Made by a program: the position numbers and the translations under genes. This document shows positions 10,619 through 22,685 of a DNA stretch of 64,000 nt, one piece after another (the first letter of the stretch is position 1; each line of letters starts with the position of its first letter). A model generated the notes under the pieces. The model did not search any database, had not been told where the DNA came from, and was given only the letters and a program-made list of their open reading frames with translations. The stretch comes from Malus domestica (lineage: Eukaryota; Streptophyta; Magnoliopsida; Rosales; Rosaceae), in the NCBI RefSeq assembly GCF_042453785.1, contig NC_091672.1, positions 2,733,001-2,797,000 of the forward strand, read 5' to 3'.

Positions 10619-13352
10619 TTAATACGGGTTGTAGCGAATGCGGCCACGACTGCTCTCACCGCTTTGCCTTCCACCACTTGAGCTGCCACCACCACCACTT
10701 CTTCCACCTCGGGATTGCAGTGGAGGCATCTGTGGTTGTACTCCCGGCTGTTGCCTAGAGAAAGAAACGCAAAGTTCAACTTCGGATGCAGAGTACAAAT
10801 ATGAACTTGAAAAAGTGTAAAATTCTATATGCAAGAGATCAGCAGGCAATATATACGAGACTGATTTGTACAGGCCCGTAAATTGACTATGAGACGGTAC
10901 ATGCAGCGAACAAATACCAAAAGAAACAATACTTACAGGACATATCCAATCCTTCCGTCAGGTAAAAGCATAGGCATCATTGCCATGCCAGCAGGAGTTG
11001 GTCCCCTACCGTATATCAGTGGCTGCAAGAAATTGAGACCTATATCAGCAAACATATCCAGAGAAAGTTTGCTATAAACTGAGTATCGACATAGGAAGCA
11101 TCGTAGGAAATTAAACGAGCAAATTTTTTCCTTTTTGAAGTTTGTCTCACGGGAGAGACGTGTAGTTGCTGTTGTCAAAATTGTTACATAAACAAAGATA
11201 CTTTTAATTTGTGACTAACTTTATTATAATATACAAATGCAGTTTCCCCGTATGTTCAATGTGTCATCAGATTAACAGACAGTTAACCCTATTTATTTAT
11301 TTTATGCCACAATAATACTATAATTTAAACCTTACTTGCGCAATTCCCGGACCACCATATCCAGCACCTAAGCCACCACCATAAGGACTACCCCCTACCA
11401 TGCCATAACCAAAACGTGGTGGGTAGGTCGGAAGTAAGGCTGACCGTTGTTGAGTTGATGATCCAGAAGACTTCTGATCTGATTGTGGTTTTGCAAGAGA
11501 ACACTCCAAAACTTGACCTATGACACATAAGATTATGAATTAAGATTCTCTACTGAAAATTTGGTTTGACTACTGAGAATAGTAAAGGAACATAAGAAAG
11601 CTACCATCAATTTCATATTTTTCAGTGTTCTTCAATGCCTTCATGGCACATGCCCTTTCCGCAAAGTGCACAAAACCAAATCTGCTCTTTTCCTGTCCCG
11701 CTTTTGCAGGTGGGAGAACCACCTTTGTGATCTTTCCATGATGTTCAAACAGATCCTTCAGCTGATCCTGAGTAATGTCTTTTGGTAAATTCTTGACATA
11801 CACTGCCCTAACCTGTATCAATCAAAACAAAGATGTCATGACTCAAGCAAAATCCACAAGTAATAATGCAAAGGGAGAACCAAGTCCACACGCGTAATGT
11901 TGCACATAGAAGTCAGAGGTCTAATGTGGTGGAGATCTTGGAATGGAGTATTCAGATATGAGGACAGATGCGTACGAGATGCAACCTCCCACAAACAGGA
12001 AAGATAATTAGGAACCGTGATAGAATGTTGTGGAAGAAAAACATATATATATATATATAATAGCAGATGTGTAGAAAAAGGCATCAACAGCTAACCTGAG
12101 AAGCAGCAGAGGATTCTGTATTTCTAGGATCAGCCCAGCTAACAGTTGGAGCATTGGTGTCAAGCTTAAATTTTGGGGTTGACATCTTTTGTCTTGAGTA
12201 TTCTGCACAGGCATGATTATAATACTCGATGAACGCAAATCCCCGATTTCGGCTGGAGTTCTGTGGGTCCTGTATAAAGAAGATTCAACCGAAAACTGAA
12301 TTAGATCAAGATACAAGAAAAATCATCAAGAAGCAAAACAAAAGATTAAAGAATATATCTCAAACCTTCAACAATTCCACAGAAATGACTCCTGGTCCAA
12401 TATCTGTTACAGCCTTCTTCATATCTTCCTCTCCCCAACTTCTTGGAACATTTCCGATGAACAACCGATGCTTTGCTTGAGATGTCGAACATTTAATCCT
12501 TTTTCCCTATAAATGGAAGACAGCAGAAAAGTTAGTGTTGCAATAAATGAAAACATTAGTTCTAATTTCCATTAAAGATAAGGAAAGCAAGTAATTTATC
12601 TCAAAAGGAGAAGTGCGGATGAAAGTAGATGCACAAATTAGTAGTGCCACAAACCTGAGTCGATAATTTACAGAAGCAGTGTTTGCAGAAAAGAAGTGAC
12701 CAAAAGTGAGTTGAGATTACCTTTAACTCCGAATTATTCAGTTCCTCAATTGCCTTAGAGGCCAATTCTTTGTTTCTGAAGGTTACAAAAGCATAGCCTT
12801 TGGCCTCACCAGAATCTTTTCCCTTCATTATTCTAACCTGTGAACATATATAGATTTCTATGAGCCTAAATGTAAAAGACACAAGCAGAGCTTTACAATC
12901 AACAATATATGTCTTACCTCAGTCACTTCCCCAATAGATTCACAAAATCCCCTCAAATCCACTTCGGATGCATCATGAGGAATGCCACCAAGATACACCT
13001 CTGACCCATGCGGAGGACGAGCAAGAAGCTCAACATGCTTCCTTTTCTCCTCCTCGTCCTCCGCATCAGCAACAATCATCTCTTCATCACCATCTGAGCT
13101 TTTCTGTGCATTAGATTTTGTAGCAGGTCGCTTGTTGTCATCCTCTTCCTCACCCTCCTCTTCAGGATCTTCTTCTTCCTCTTCCTCCTCTTCTTCCACC
13201 TCGACTTCCTCCTCCTCCTCTACTTCTTCATACTCAACCTCCTCTTCTATTGTTTCCTCGGGATCATTGTCTCCCTCCAGATCCACCCGCTCGTCAGATT
13301 CTACAAGCCTTTCAGATGCATCCCCAGAAACATTTGTCCTTGTTTTCGGCAT
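10619..13352 (-). CDS. LIF2-like: hnRNP Q-like RNA-binding protein, three RRMs (LIF2-like)
   Basis: Eight coding exons on the minus strand: 13352-12918, 12837-12721, 12506-12366, 12269-12096, 11812-11605, 11517-11336, 11022-10937 and 10754-10619. All junctions are GT..AG and the sum is 1,479 nt (492 residues), fully in frame. Residues about 20-75 are an acidic Glu/Asp tract. RRM1 starts near residue 118 (EVYLGGIP, KGYAFVTF), RRM2 follows (RLFIGNVP, RGFAFIEYY), then RRM3 (AVYVKNLP, RFGFVHF). A Gly/Pro/Met-rich tail contains MLLPDGRIGYVLQQPG and ends RGRIRYNPY. Length, order and tail match plant hnRNP Q/LIF2 proteins, nuclear RNA-binding factors. Arabidopsis LIF2 partners the Polycomb protein LHP1 and regulates flowering and defence genes (known). 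Which of the few paralogues this is cannot be fixed here. Confidence 0.93.
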
Positions 13353-15000
13353 CTTATATATCTAGAAAGAAAAGCTTGCAAGGCAACTGTGAAGAAAGCA
13401 CAGAGGCCCAGAAGAAAGAATACAGATATGGAAAGGTGGAAACAACATGAGAGGCCAAACGAAGTTGCAGGGTAAGAATTTCGAAAGAATCTGTGCCATG
13501 AGGTATGGATTCGAGGACTTGCAAAGTCAATGATTTTCAATTAAGGGGTCATTATATTGTAAAAATAGTAAGAGACAGCAACAGAAGAATTCTGCATGAT
13601 TTATCAAGGGGATGGTGATGCTCAGCAGGCGAAACAAACAATGAAGCAGTGAATTTCTCGAATATTTAGATATCGACATTTGACAGTAAATGGATGGTGT
13701 AATTGTTTATCTATCTATCTGGAGAGGTTCATGCACAAAGAGGACAAAAACAAAAAGGAAAAAAACATGAATAAGAAATCAAACAACATATAGTGGAAAT
13801 CATAGATATATGATAACACATTGTAGATTACAGCTGAAACAGTAAGAGGCTGACATGTTGCAAAGCACTGAAATTTTCAGATTCTAGCATTCCCTTCGAT
13901 ATAAAGACGGCTATTACTTTCAATAAAGCAAGATTATACAGAAGCTTGAGAACAAAATGAAAACCCAACCCCATCCCACTTTTTCTTTTTCTTTTTCTCT
14001 TATACAAGCAATATTGGGAGAGGGGGAATTGAACTCGTGACCTCCGGAGCAAGGGGGAATGCTATTAACCGACCAAGCTACAAGCCCCTTGCTTAATCCC
14101 ATCCAATTAAAAAACAACTAAATGCCTCAAATTTTAGAACTTGTAAACAATTCCAACCACCCCAAAATTACCTTAATTTCCCTAGAGTGCTGTTATTCCC
14201 ACCCCGTGTTTATCTCCCCGCCCACTTTTTAATTAAAATTTTAATTACAAGTTTTCCCATTTGTAAAATGACCGATAACGACCTTAAAAGATATATAATG
14301 ATAATAGGTTGGGCACGAATAGGTAACAGGAGCCCTAGACTCACATTGGGTTGTGAAAGGAATGGACAATATGTAAGCGGAATTCGCAAAAAAGACAAAG
14401 GATGAAGACAGAAGGAATTCTGGAACGAAAAGGTGGATGCCCTTTCTAGTTAAAGGGCAACAAGCTATAGCAACTGACGATGGTTGGATATTGACTAGTT
14501 ATTGGAATGAATAATCACACAACAGCAGAGCATTTGAAGGGTCATTTGTTTTCTGATAGATTATCGTCAGAGGAAACTTCGTTGTTGGGGAAATAGCATT
14601 TCAATCTTCTAACATTGGCTCTTTTTCCCTAAACCCACCAACATTTAATTCGTTTCGATTCGAACCCTTTCTCGGCAAAATATTTTACTTTCAGGTTCCC
14701 TCTTTACATTTCTACACAGAAATAACACTACCCAAGTAATCAAAAACCATTCATTTGCATTTTTAGTTATCCAATTAAGAAATGAGAACAGAAAATTGAA
14801 TATTTCAACGAAAATAAGCCCAAAAAAAGACAAAAATTGGAGAGAAAAATCCAATTAAAAACAGTGTAGACTTTGATAGTACCTGGTTCGGTGATTCGAA
14901 CAATTAATTCAGCTGCGGAACCAATTTGTTCAATTTGGAAACCCTAACTCGGTGCTCTGAGCTTTTTACTGAGCTCGAACCCAACGAACGAAAACGAAAA
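13353..15000 (-). other. 5'UTR and 5'UTR intron of the hnRNP Q-like gene
   Basis: A leader exon at about 14883-15000 (donor ACCAG|GTACTATC) appears to be spliced to the start exon (acceptor TTTCTAG at 13362, 9 nt before the ATG), leaving a 1.5-kb intron. This is inferred from splice consensus and the lack of other coding sequence. The intron contains a SINE-like unit. Confidence 0.5.
13985..14095 (-). mobile_element. tRNA-derived SINE-like element in a 5'UTR intron
   Basis: The minus strand begins GGGGCTTGTAGCTTGGTCGG, which contains an A-box-like TAGCTTGGTCGG. About 35 bp later comes a B-box-like GAGTTCAATTCC, spacing typical of RNA polymerase III internal promoters. It is followed by an (AAAAAG)n tail at 13980-14000. 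The sequence is too degenerate for a working tRNA. I could not find a clean target duplication. Confidence 0.5.
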
Positions 15001-15212
15001 GGAAAAGGGAATCGCTTTTGAGGTTTGAGTGTCGTCTTGCGCATTTTCGACAGGGATATCTTCAAAGGTTATTGGATATGTAATCTTTGATATTGGGCCG
15101 TAGTTGTGGGTTTTCGGCCCATAATTTATGTGACATGGACAACTTATGGACTTCCAGCCCATTATTTCACATCTTAGATATTCATGATGAACCGTAGTGA
15201 GTTAAAAATAGG

Positions 15213-15366
15213 GAGTTTTAACGAAGAGCCCACGGTACTGTTCACTTTAACGAAAAACCATATTTTTACACTAAAAAGTCAAACCTGGTACTATTCACTT
15301 TACCCTTTTTTTGTCCTTATCATTAAAACTCTAAGTTTTCAAACTATTTTCATTAGTTTTCCTTTA
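15213..15366 (+). repeat. Dispersed repeat of about 153 bp, copy 1
   Basis: Sequence beginning TTTTAACGAAGAGCCC and ending TTCATTAGTTTTCCTTTA, with the internal phrases GGTACTGTTCACTTTAACG and ACACTAAAAAGTCAA. The same unit occurs at 24154-24307, 30285-30438 and 50012-50163. It is short and non-coding, probably a miniature element. I recall it as very frequent in apple and pear, which is not checked. Confidence 0.85.
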
Positions 15367-15960
15367 AAAATATTCATGATGAACCGTAGTGAGTTCAAGA
15401 TATTCATGATCAACCGTGACTGTATCGTTGTAAGTTAAAATATTCATGTTAAACCCTCTATTTCATTTTTTAATGACGAAACGATGGATTCATAACAATG
15501 ATCTTCAAATAAACATTAAAATTTTGAAAGTTCAATTATAAAATTTACACCGTGAAAATACGTTGTTTGCAAAAGATAGGACAAAGTCCTCCGTCAATTA
15601 GACAGCCCAGCTCACAGTATTTGCATAGATTAGGCAAACTTGCAGCTCAAGGCATCAAAAAAATATGAAGTCGAAATAAAAATTGAAGGGTAAAGTATTG
15701 AATCTGCAAAACATGAAACAAAAAACTCAACACAGCAATGTCGCGGTTAATGAATCGCATGAAGTTTGAAGGACTAGTAAAATCTGAATATCTGAGACTT
15801 CTGCATATGTCAGATAGCGAAGATCTTAATCGCTTCGCTGCCATAAAATTCGAAAAACTGCGAAATCTAGTGTTAAAACTACATGACCAACTACATTATT
15901 TGTCCCATCATGATGTAACTAGGAAGCGCATTCCCGCTTACAACTGAATCTCGTTGTAAC
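15367..15960. other. Intergenic region between the dispersed repeat and RPA14
   Basis: AT-rich sequence. It includes a 69-codon plus-strand ORF (15738-15947) running towards the RPA14 stop. The ORF has a protein-like composition (SRLMNRMKFEGLVKSEYLRL) but no recognised domain and no sign of a promoter, so it is not called as a gene. The region probably holds the RPA14 3'UTR. Confidence 0.35.
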
Positions 15961-17741
15961 TCAGACGAACAAGATTTTATATTCCCCATTTACAATCTGA
16001 CAGAGCTGATTGTAAGTGTATGTATCTGCAAATAGGTGAAGTAAAAATTGAATTATATCAGAACCTGCAACAGAACCTGGACTAATAGACTCTAATGCCC
16101 AAACGATTAAGCACTAAATAGACCAAAAAGATGAACGGTGGCATGGACACCAAAGAAGGGGTACATTTCGGGTTTCTCAAATTTATAACTATTTCTGAAC
16201 ATAGTTCATTGGTTCCAAAAGATTAAACACCAGAGTTTGATGACAGCTTTTGGGATGCTAAATTAACGCAAGCATTCTATAGAAGTTTCATGTAAAATAA
16301 CCAGTTTGAAGAAGTAACATACCCCGCGATTAGAATGGAAACTCACTTTTTAAGGTTATGTTGATGCATGTTTAAGCTCCAGTTTATTTTGCTTTTAACA
16401 GTTAGGCAGAAACTGTATATTTCGGTTCCAAAAAGTGTCGATAAAATGAACTGTTTTCTGGCAACTTTAAGCAGAAGCCCCTTTCTAAAGATTCAACTTC
16501 ACCCAATCCCAAATCCAAGCACCATAAGCTTCCGACAGTAACAATTACATATTTATTGTGAACCCTAGGTAGAAATTGAAGAAGGCTGGGGAAAAAGGAG
16601 GCATACCAGCTGTCTCTCCGAGGTTGGTCCACATGTCAGCCTGGATGGACGTATCACTGTCAGCAAGGCCTATGACCTCAACAAATTTTGTAAGAGGAAA
16701 CGTTGGGATGCCCTTCACAACTAGCTGGCTTTCATCAGTAGAATTTCCAATGATAGTTTCACCCTCAACTCGCACCACCTGAATCAGTGCCCGAACCCGA
16801 CTTCCAACATACGATCGCAACAACTCTGCATTGACAAAAACTGCAGGATTCATATCCTGCAAAACGAAACAAAGGTTGATTTGCTCATAAGCTCGCCAAA
16901 ATCATAAACTGTTCATTGACTAAATAAATAAGTTGCATACAAGATGCAAAATCATCTCCAATTTTACAAAAACCCAAAACCCCTTATGCAATTAGATGGT
17001 ACAGAGAAAACCCCTAAGAGAGCTGCAATAAAGTAGTTAAAGGGCTCGTTTGAGACCTGCTTCTATAGGAAACACTTCCTTGACACTTCTGTTAGAAGTA
17101 CTTTTAATATAAACATGTCAAAATTTTTATTAAAAAAACCAAATGCTTCCTGAAAAAGCACTAGAAAGCGCTCCCTCAAGACCAGGTGATTCTTGAAAAA
17201 GCACTAATGGGTCAGAAGTTTTTCACCCAAACGAAGTTAGAAGTGCTTTTGGTTATCATAAACACGTTTAGCCCTTCCATAACAAAATCCCTAACAACCC
17301 AAAAATTGAATATTTTCGGCATTCTTTATCTCATCACTCCCATGTGGATGTCAATTGAAATCATTAGAATATTTTCTTTTTAGTGAAATTCGTAATCGAT
17401 TTCGAAAATCAAACAATCTTGCGTAGACCCTAATATAAACAACATCAACATGAAATTATTCTAACAGCACCCTGCTCAATCCAATTCCATACATAATTAA
17501 ATAAAAAATGAGGACAAAATCAACGCAGTAAATCAGCACTCGAAAACAATATTTAAAATCGAACAAAAAAAGGAAAAAAAAAGCACATTGAATCACTGCG
17601 TTTGGTTACTGAGAAACCAAAACCGAAAGTGAAATGAGCTTTCCCTTTCGACGGTTTCTCCGTAAGAGCCAAACGGTGGGTTTCTCATTTGAGAGAGAGA
17701 GAGAGACGGATTCGAGATCTTACTCGACGACGGGGAGGCAT
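15961..17741 (-). CDS. RPA14: Replication protein A 14-kDa subunit (RPA3/RPA14)
   Basis: Three exons on the minus strand: 17741-17724 (18 nt, MPPRRR), 16856-16607 and 16025-15961, with GT..AG junctions, give 110 residues. The core NPAVFVNAELLRSYVG, then QLVVKG, FVEVIGLADSD and WTNLGETA-DTYTYNQLCQ..GEYK at the end, matches plant RPA14 almost throughout. The protein is one OB-fold and is the smallest subunit of the heterotrimeric single-strand DNA-binding complex needed for replication, repair and recombination in the nucleus (known). The 18-nt first exon is in frame, but Arabidopsis homologues start next to NPAVF. Translation could therefore start at the ATG at 16853, with exon 1 then being leader. 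The last exon is only 65 nt and is missed by simple ORF calling. Confidence 0.9.
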
Positions 17742-17944
17742 CGCCGGAAAATGGAGTGGAAAGAGAGAAGTAGGGTTGGAAATTGGGAGGTTGAGCGACA
17801 GAAAGGGCTGGACTCCAAGCGCGGCAAAAATGAAATGATCAAAGGGATTTCGGAGTGTGAGGATTTTATGGGAGTGACTTCACCGCCAACCCTACAACAC
17901 GTGGATTCAACTTTTGTAAAACAATTTCATGCATAATCTCTATT

Positions 17945-18580
17945 AATTAATGAAATTTTTTTTGTCAACTAAAAGATGATGAAAAGACTATTTAGTATCA
18001 CATAAAAAAATTAATGGGCAATAATATAATTTCACAGGTCCAAATTTTACTGTTTTTGATTGAATCCTCATATACATGTGATGTTAAAATACCTCAAATA
18101 TTAAAAAAAAATTAACCAGCAACAAAAACCTCTCACTCCCCCCCCCCCCGGTTCTCTCTCTTCCTCTCTCCTTCACATTTTATAAAAAAATGTGCTCATA
18201 CACACAAAGTGTGTGGGTAAATGCTAGTCTAAAACTACATTAATGAAAGTTTTTTTGTCAATAAAAAATGAGTGAAAATATATCTTTATATTTATCACAA
18301 AAAAAAAATTAAGATAGTAACGTAATTTCACAAAACAAATTTTTTTTTAAACCTTATAAACATGTAAGTTTATCATCTCTAATTTAAAAAATAAAAATAA
18401 AGAACAACCTCACTCTCTCTCACTATGTTCCTTTCCCCTTCAATTTTAACAACCAAAGCAAAATGGGCATACATTGGTACTCATAACAGTTAGGTATTTT
18501 TATATAGTTATTTGTTAATTTGATCGAATAAAAAATATCACGTGTATTTGTTTTTTAAAATCGAATAAAAATTAATAACA
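17945..18580. other. AT-rich spacer before the LINE
   Basis: Poly-A/T rich sequence with a C10-11 homopolymer at about 18137-18149 and CT-rich stretches. No gene was seen. Confidence 0.4.
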
Positions 18581-18972
18581 TGTTCATTATTATGTGTAAC
18601 TCCGCCTATGTCTTACATGGCCGGTCCCAAGCCCGGATAAAGGAGGAGGGGGAGGGCGTCAGGTAGTCGACAGCCGGCACTCCATGATCACGTCGAATCC
18701 TTATGAACATGAATCCAGAACAAAATCGCGCTAAAGCTAGGGCGTCACCCGTAAGTGGCGCGCTGTGTGGCCCGAGCACAGTGATAAGTGAGCAAGGGTC
18801 ACTGTATCTCCATCGGCACCCGGATGCAGTGTTAAATGAGCAAGGGGGCCATAGAAACTTCTTTTCGAACGACTCCACTCAAAGTTGTTTGGGAGCATAT
18901 GCTCCTATCAACTTTACCCGGGACACACAAAAGAAGTACTTTAATCCTATTAGACGGGGGATGGTGAAGAAG

Positions 18973-21657
18973 CTAGGACAGAAGGGTAGAGTTCAAGAGA
19001 GCAAAATGCGTTTAGGAACGTGGAATATAGGAACCTTATCGGGAAAATCTATGGAAGTAGTGGAAGTTATGGTGAGGAGAAGGATAAATATTATGTGCCT
19101 ACAAGAAACTAAGTGGGTTGGTAGTAAGGCAAAGGATCTAGAAAACTCATGGTTTAAACTTTGGTATTCGGGCACAAATAAAACGAGAAACGGTGTTGGC
19201 ATCATCGTGGACAAGACCTTGGTACAAGATGTTGTAGATGTCAAGAGGGTAGGAGATAGAATCATGGCAATCAAGATTGTAATAGGACAAGAACTTATCA
19301 ATGTGATTAGTGCGTATGCACCTCAAGTAGGGTTGGATACGAGTTCGAAGGAGAAATTTTGGGAAGATCTTGGAGACTTGGTGCAAGGAATTGCTCAGAC
19401 GGAGAAGTTATTTATATGAGGAGATTTAAATGGACACGTGGGCAGGGAGACAGGCAACTATGGAGGTTTTCATGGTGGCCATGGTTTTGGGGAGAGAAAC
19501 GAGGATGGGGAAGCTATCTTGGATTTTGCAATGGCATATGATCTCTTCTTAGCCAACACCTTCTTTAAGAAGAGAGAAGAACATGTGATCACCTACAAGA
19601 GTGGGTCGTCAAAAACACAAATAGATTTTTTTCTAATGAGGAAAGGGGATCGTATAACTTGTAAGGATTGCAAAGTTATACCAGGAGAGAGCGTGGCTAA
19701 TCAACATCGCTTGTTGGTGATGGATGTACATATCAAAAGAGTAAGACAAAAGAACAAGACTTAGAAGTGCCCAAGGACTAGATGGTGGAATCTAAAAGAA
19801 GAAAAACAAGCCATTTTCAAAGAGAAGGTAATCACCCAATGTGTGTGGGATAGAGAGGGGGAAGCTAGCCAAATGTGGGATTCCATGGCTAGTTGTATCC
19901 GAAAAGTAGCAAAAGAGGTATTAGGAGAGTCCAAGGGCTTTGCCCCACACCAAAAGGAATCTTGGTGGTGGAATGAGGAGGTACAAACGAAGGTGAAGGC
20001 TAAGAAGGAATGTTGTAAAGCCTTATACAAGGAGAGGACCGATGAAAATGGTGAAAGGTATAGAAAAGCGAAGCAAGAGACGAAGAAAGCTGTCAGAGAA
20101 GCTCAGTTAGCGGCTTACGACGATATGTATAAACGACTAGATACCAAAGAAGGAGAGTTGGATATCTATAAACTATCTAGAGCAAGGGAAAAGAAGACAA
20201 GGGACCTAAACCAAGTGAGGTGCATCAAGGATGAGGATGGAAAGGTTCTTGCTACAGAAAACGCGGTTAAAGACAGATGGAGAGGTTATTTTCATAATCT
20301 TTTCAATGAAGGACATGAAATGAGTGCTTCTTTAGGGGAGTTGAGTAACTTAGAAGAGTGTAGAAACTACTCTTTTTATCGTCGAATCCGGAAGGAAGAA
20401 GTGGTTGTAGCTTTGAAGAAGATGAAGCATAAAAAAGCAATAGGCCCAGACGATATACCAATCGAAGTGTGGAAACTTTTGGGAGAGACAGGTATAACAT
20501 GGCTCACTAACCTTTTCAATAGGATTTTGAAAACGAAGATGCCAAACGAGTGGCGAACGAGCACTTTGGTGCCTACCTACAAGAATAAGGGCGACGTACA
20601 AAATTGCATGAACTATAGGGGTATTAAGCTAATGAGTCATACAATGAAGCTTTGGGAGAGAGTCATTGAGCATAGATTGAGGCAAGAGACACGGGTTCGG
20701 ACAACCAATTCGGGTTCATGCCAGGGCGCTCAACCATGGAGGCAATCTATCTCTTACGAAGATTGATGGAAAGATATAGAGATGGGAAAAAGGATTTACA
20801 CATGGTCTTTATAGATTTGGAAAAAGCGTATGATAGGGTCCCAAGAGACATTCTTTGGAGGATTTTAGAGAAGAAATGAGTACGAGTAGCATATATCCAA
20901 GCTATAAAGGATATGTATGAAGGAGCAAAGACTGCCGTAAGAACTCATGAAGGACAAACCGAAAGCTTTCCTATAACTGTAGGATTACATCAAGGCTCAT
21001 CCTTAAGTCCTTACCTTTTTGCGTTGGTAATGGATGAGTTAACAGGACATATTCAAGATGATATTCCTTGGTGTATGCTTTTCGCAGACGATATAGTGTT
21101 GATAGATGAAACTCAGGAAGGGGTAAATGCAAAGCTTAACCTTTGGAGAGAAGTGTTGGAATCTAAAGGTCTTCGCCTAAGCCGATCAAAGACAGAATAT
21201 ATGGAGTGCAAGTTCAGTGCAAATGGAGGCCAAAACGAATTAGGGGTGAGGATCGGAGATCAAGAAATACCAAATAGCGACCGTTTTCGTTACCTAGGAT
21301 CTATCTTGCAAAAGAACGGAGAATTAGATGGAGATCTCAACCATAAAATACAAGCTGGATGGATGAAGTGGAAGAGTGCATCCGGCGTGTTGTGTGACCG
21401 TCGTATGCCACTGAAGCTCAAGGGAAAATTTTATAGGACGGCAATAAGGCCGGCGATGTTGTATGGCACAGAATGTTGGGCGGTGAAACATCAACACGTA
21501 CACAAAATGGGTGTAGCGGAGATGAGGATGCTTCGTTGGATGTGTAGGCACACGAGAAAGGATAAGATTAGGAATGAGGATATCCGGGGTAAAGTAGGAG
21601 TAGCCGAAATTGAAGGAAAGATGAGAGAAAATCGGTTACGGTGGTTTGAACATGTGC
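18973..21657 (+). pseudogene. LINE endonuclease/reverse transcriptase ORF (inactivated)
   Basis: Endonuclease motifs are TWNIGTLSGKS, QETKWVGSKA, DLNGHVGRE and SSKTQIDFFL. Reverse transcriptase motifs are [42 protein letters not shown] and FADDIVL. The reading frame is broken by an in-frame TGA at 19417-19419, a TAG at 19762-19764, a frame change near 20695-20705 and a TGA near 20877. No intact enzyme can be made. The last part repeats the C-terminal LINE domain that is duplicated at 22.7 kb. Confidence 0.88.
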
Positions 21658-22682
21658 AAGACAAGGAGAAAGAGAGCAATCAGTCAGCACTTGGAATCAA
21701 GCTTCCAGCCAGGAACTGACTGCCTGGAACCCCTTACCTGATTACTTACCTGGCATTGCTCTCGAGTACTCATCTTCAACATCTTATGTTTCCAGGGAAG
21801 ATTCTGCATCTGCTTGAGGAACAGATAGGGCAAGTGCGAAGGATACAAGGAAGCATGTGGAGACAAGCGTAACAGCACACGTGCCGATACATCCATTACT
21901 CTGTCAAAAGCAAAAGTATCCCATATCAGCAGGGTGGAACGTACTCTAGATTTGATGGACTTGTTTTGACCCTCAAATTCTTCAGTCGGCCTTATACTCT
22001 GAAGGAAACCAGAAAACCCTCCAGCTCAGTTCAAGAATAAGCCTGTGGAAAGTTACTTCTTCAAAAGCAAAAGTATCTCATATCATCTCTTCTCATTTTT
22101 CTTCTCTTTATCCTTCATGCTGTTGCAAGATGGGGAGAAGGTGAACAATCAGTCGGAGCTCTGATTGCTTCCCTTGTCTGTCACCTCTTTCAGTAGACCT
22201 CCTAGCTCGGCGACTTGGGGGACTCCTACTACATGGTTTGTATCGCGCTTGACCAAGCCTGAAACTACAAGTAAGCTTCAAGTGAAATTGATACATTACC
22301 TTGTGCATCTCCACCAGTTAAAGATACCACCCCTGGATGGAGGAAAAGTACTTCCAGAGAAGATGCCACATCTACCTATGAGACAGATAAGGCAAGTCAA
22401 GACGACACCACACTCCGATACTTAGAAGTTTCGTGATTACGAGATCATTCTCCCACAATATTTCCTAATGTCATTTGTACTAAATCATTCACTTGTACTC
22501 ACTAAAGGAGAGCTTGAACCTATGTACTTGTGTAAACCCTTCACAATTAATGAGAACTTTTCTATTCCGTGGACGTAGCCAATCTGGGTGAACCACGTAC
22601 ATCTTGTGTTTGCTTTCTTATCTCTATCCATTTATATACTTATCCACACTAATGACCGGAGCAATCTAGCGAAGATCACAAA
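21658..22682 (+). repeat. LTR-retrotransposon fragment inside the LINE
   Basis: Not LINE-like. The stretch about 21790-21920 (GAGGAACAGATAGGGCAAG, GTGGAGACAAGCG, CACGTGCCGAT, CAAAAGCAAAAGTATC) matches, in reverse complement, the interior of the Gypsy-derived element at about 57500-57660. The right part (about 22430-22680, with CAATTAATGAGAACTTTTC and ending ATCACA) looks like the end of an LTR. It is therefore the 3' part of a related non-autonomous Gypsy-type element. Boundaries are approximate. Confidence 0.55.
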
Positions 22683-22685
22683 AAG

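Noticed and set aside
12982-13365. 127-codon Ser-rich ORF on the plus strand
   Set aside because: It is the antisense image of the Glu-rich acidic tract of the hnRNP Q-like gene.
14030-14095. Functional tRNA gene
   Set aside because: Has A- and B-box-like motifs but no cloverleaf that I could draw and an A-rich tail; a SINE fits better.
15738-15947. 69-codon ORF next to the RPA14 3' end
   Set aside because: Protein-like composition but no homology I recognise and no start or promoter evidence; it overlaps the likely RPA14 3'UTR on the other strand.
17634-17936. 100-codon plus-strand ORF
   Set aside because: Antisense to the first exon and leader of RPA14; Arg/Glu-rich from GAGA repeats.
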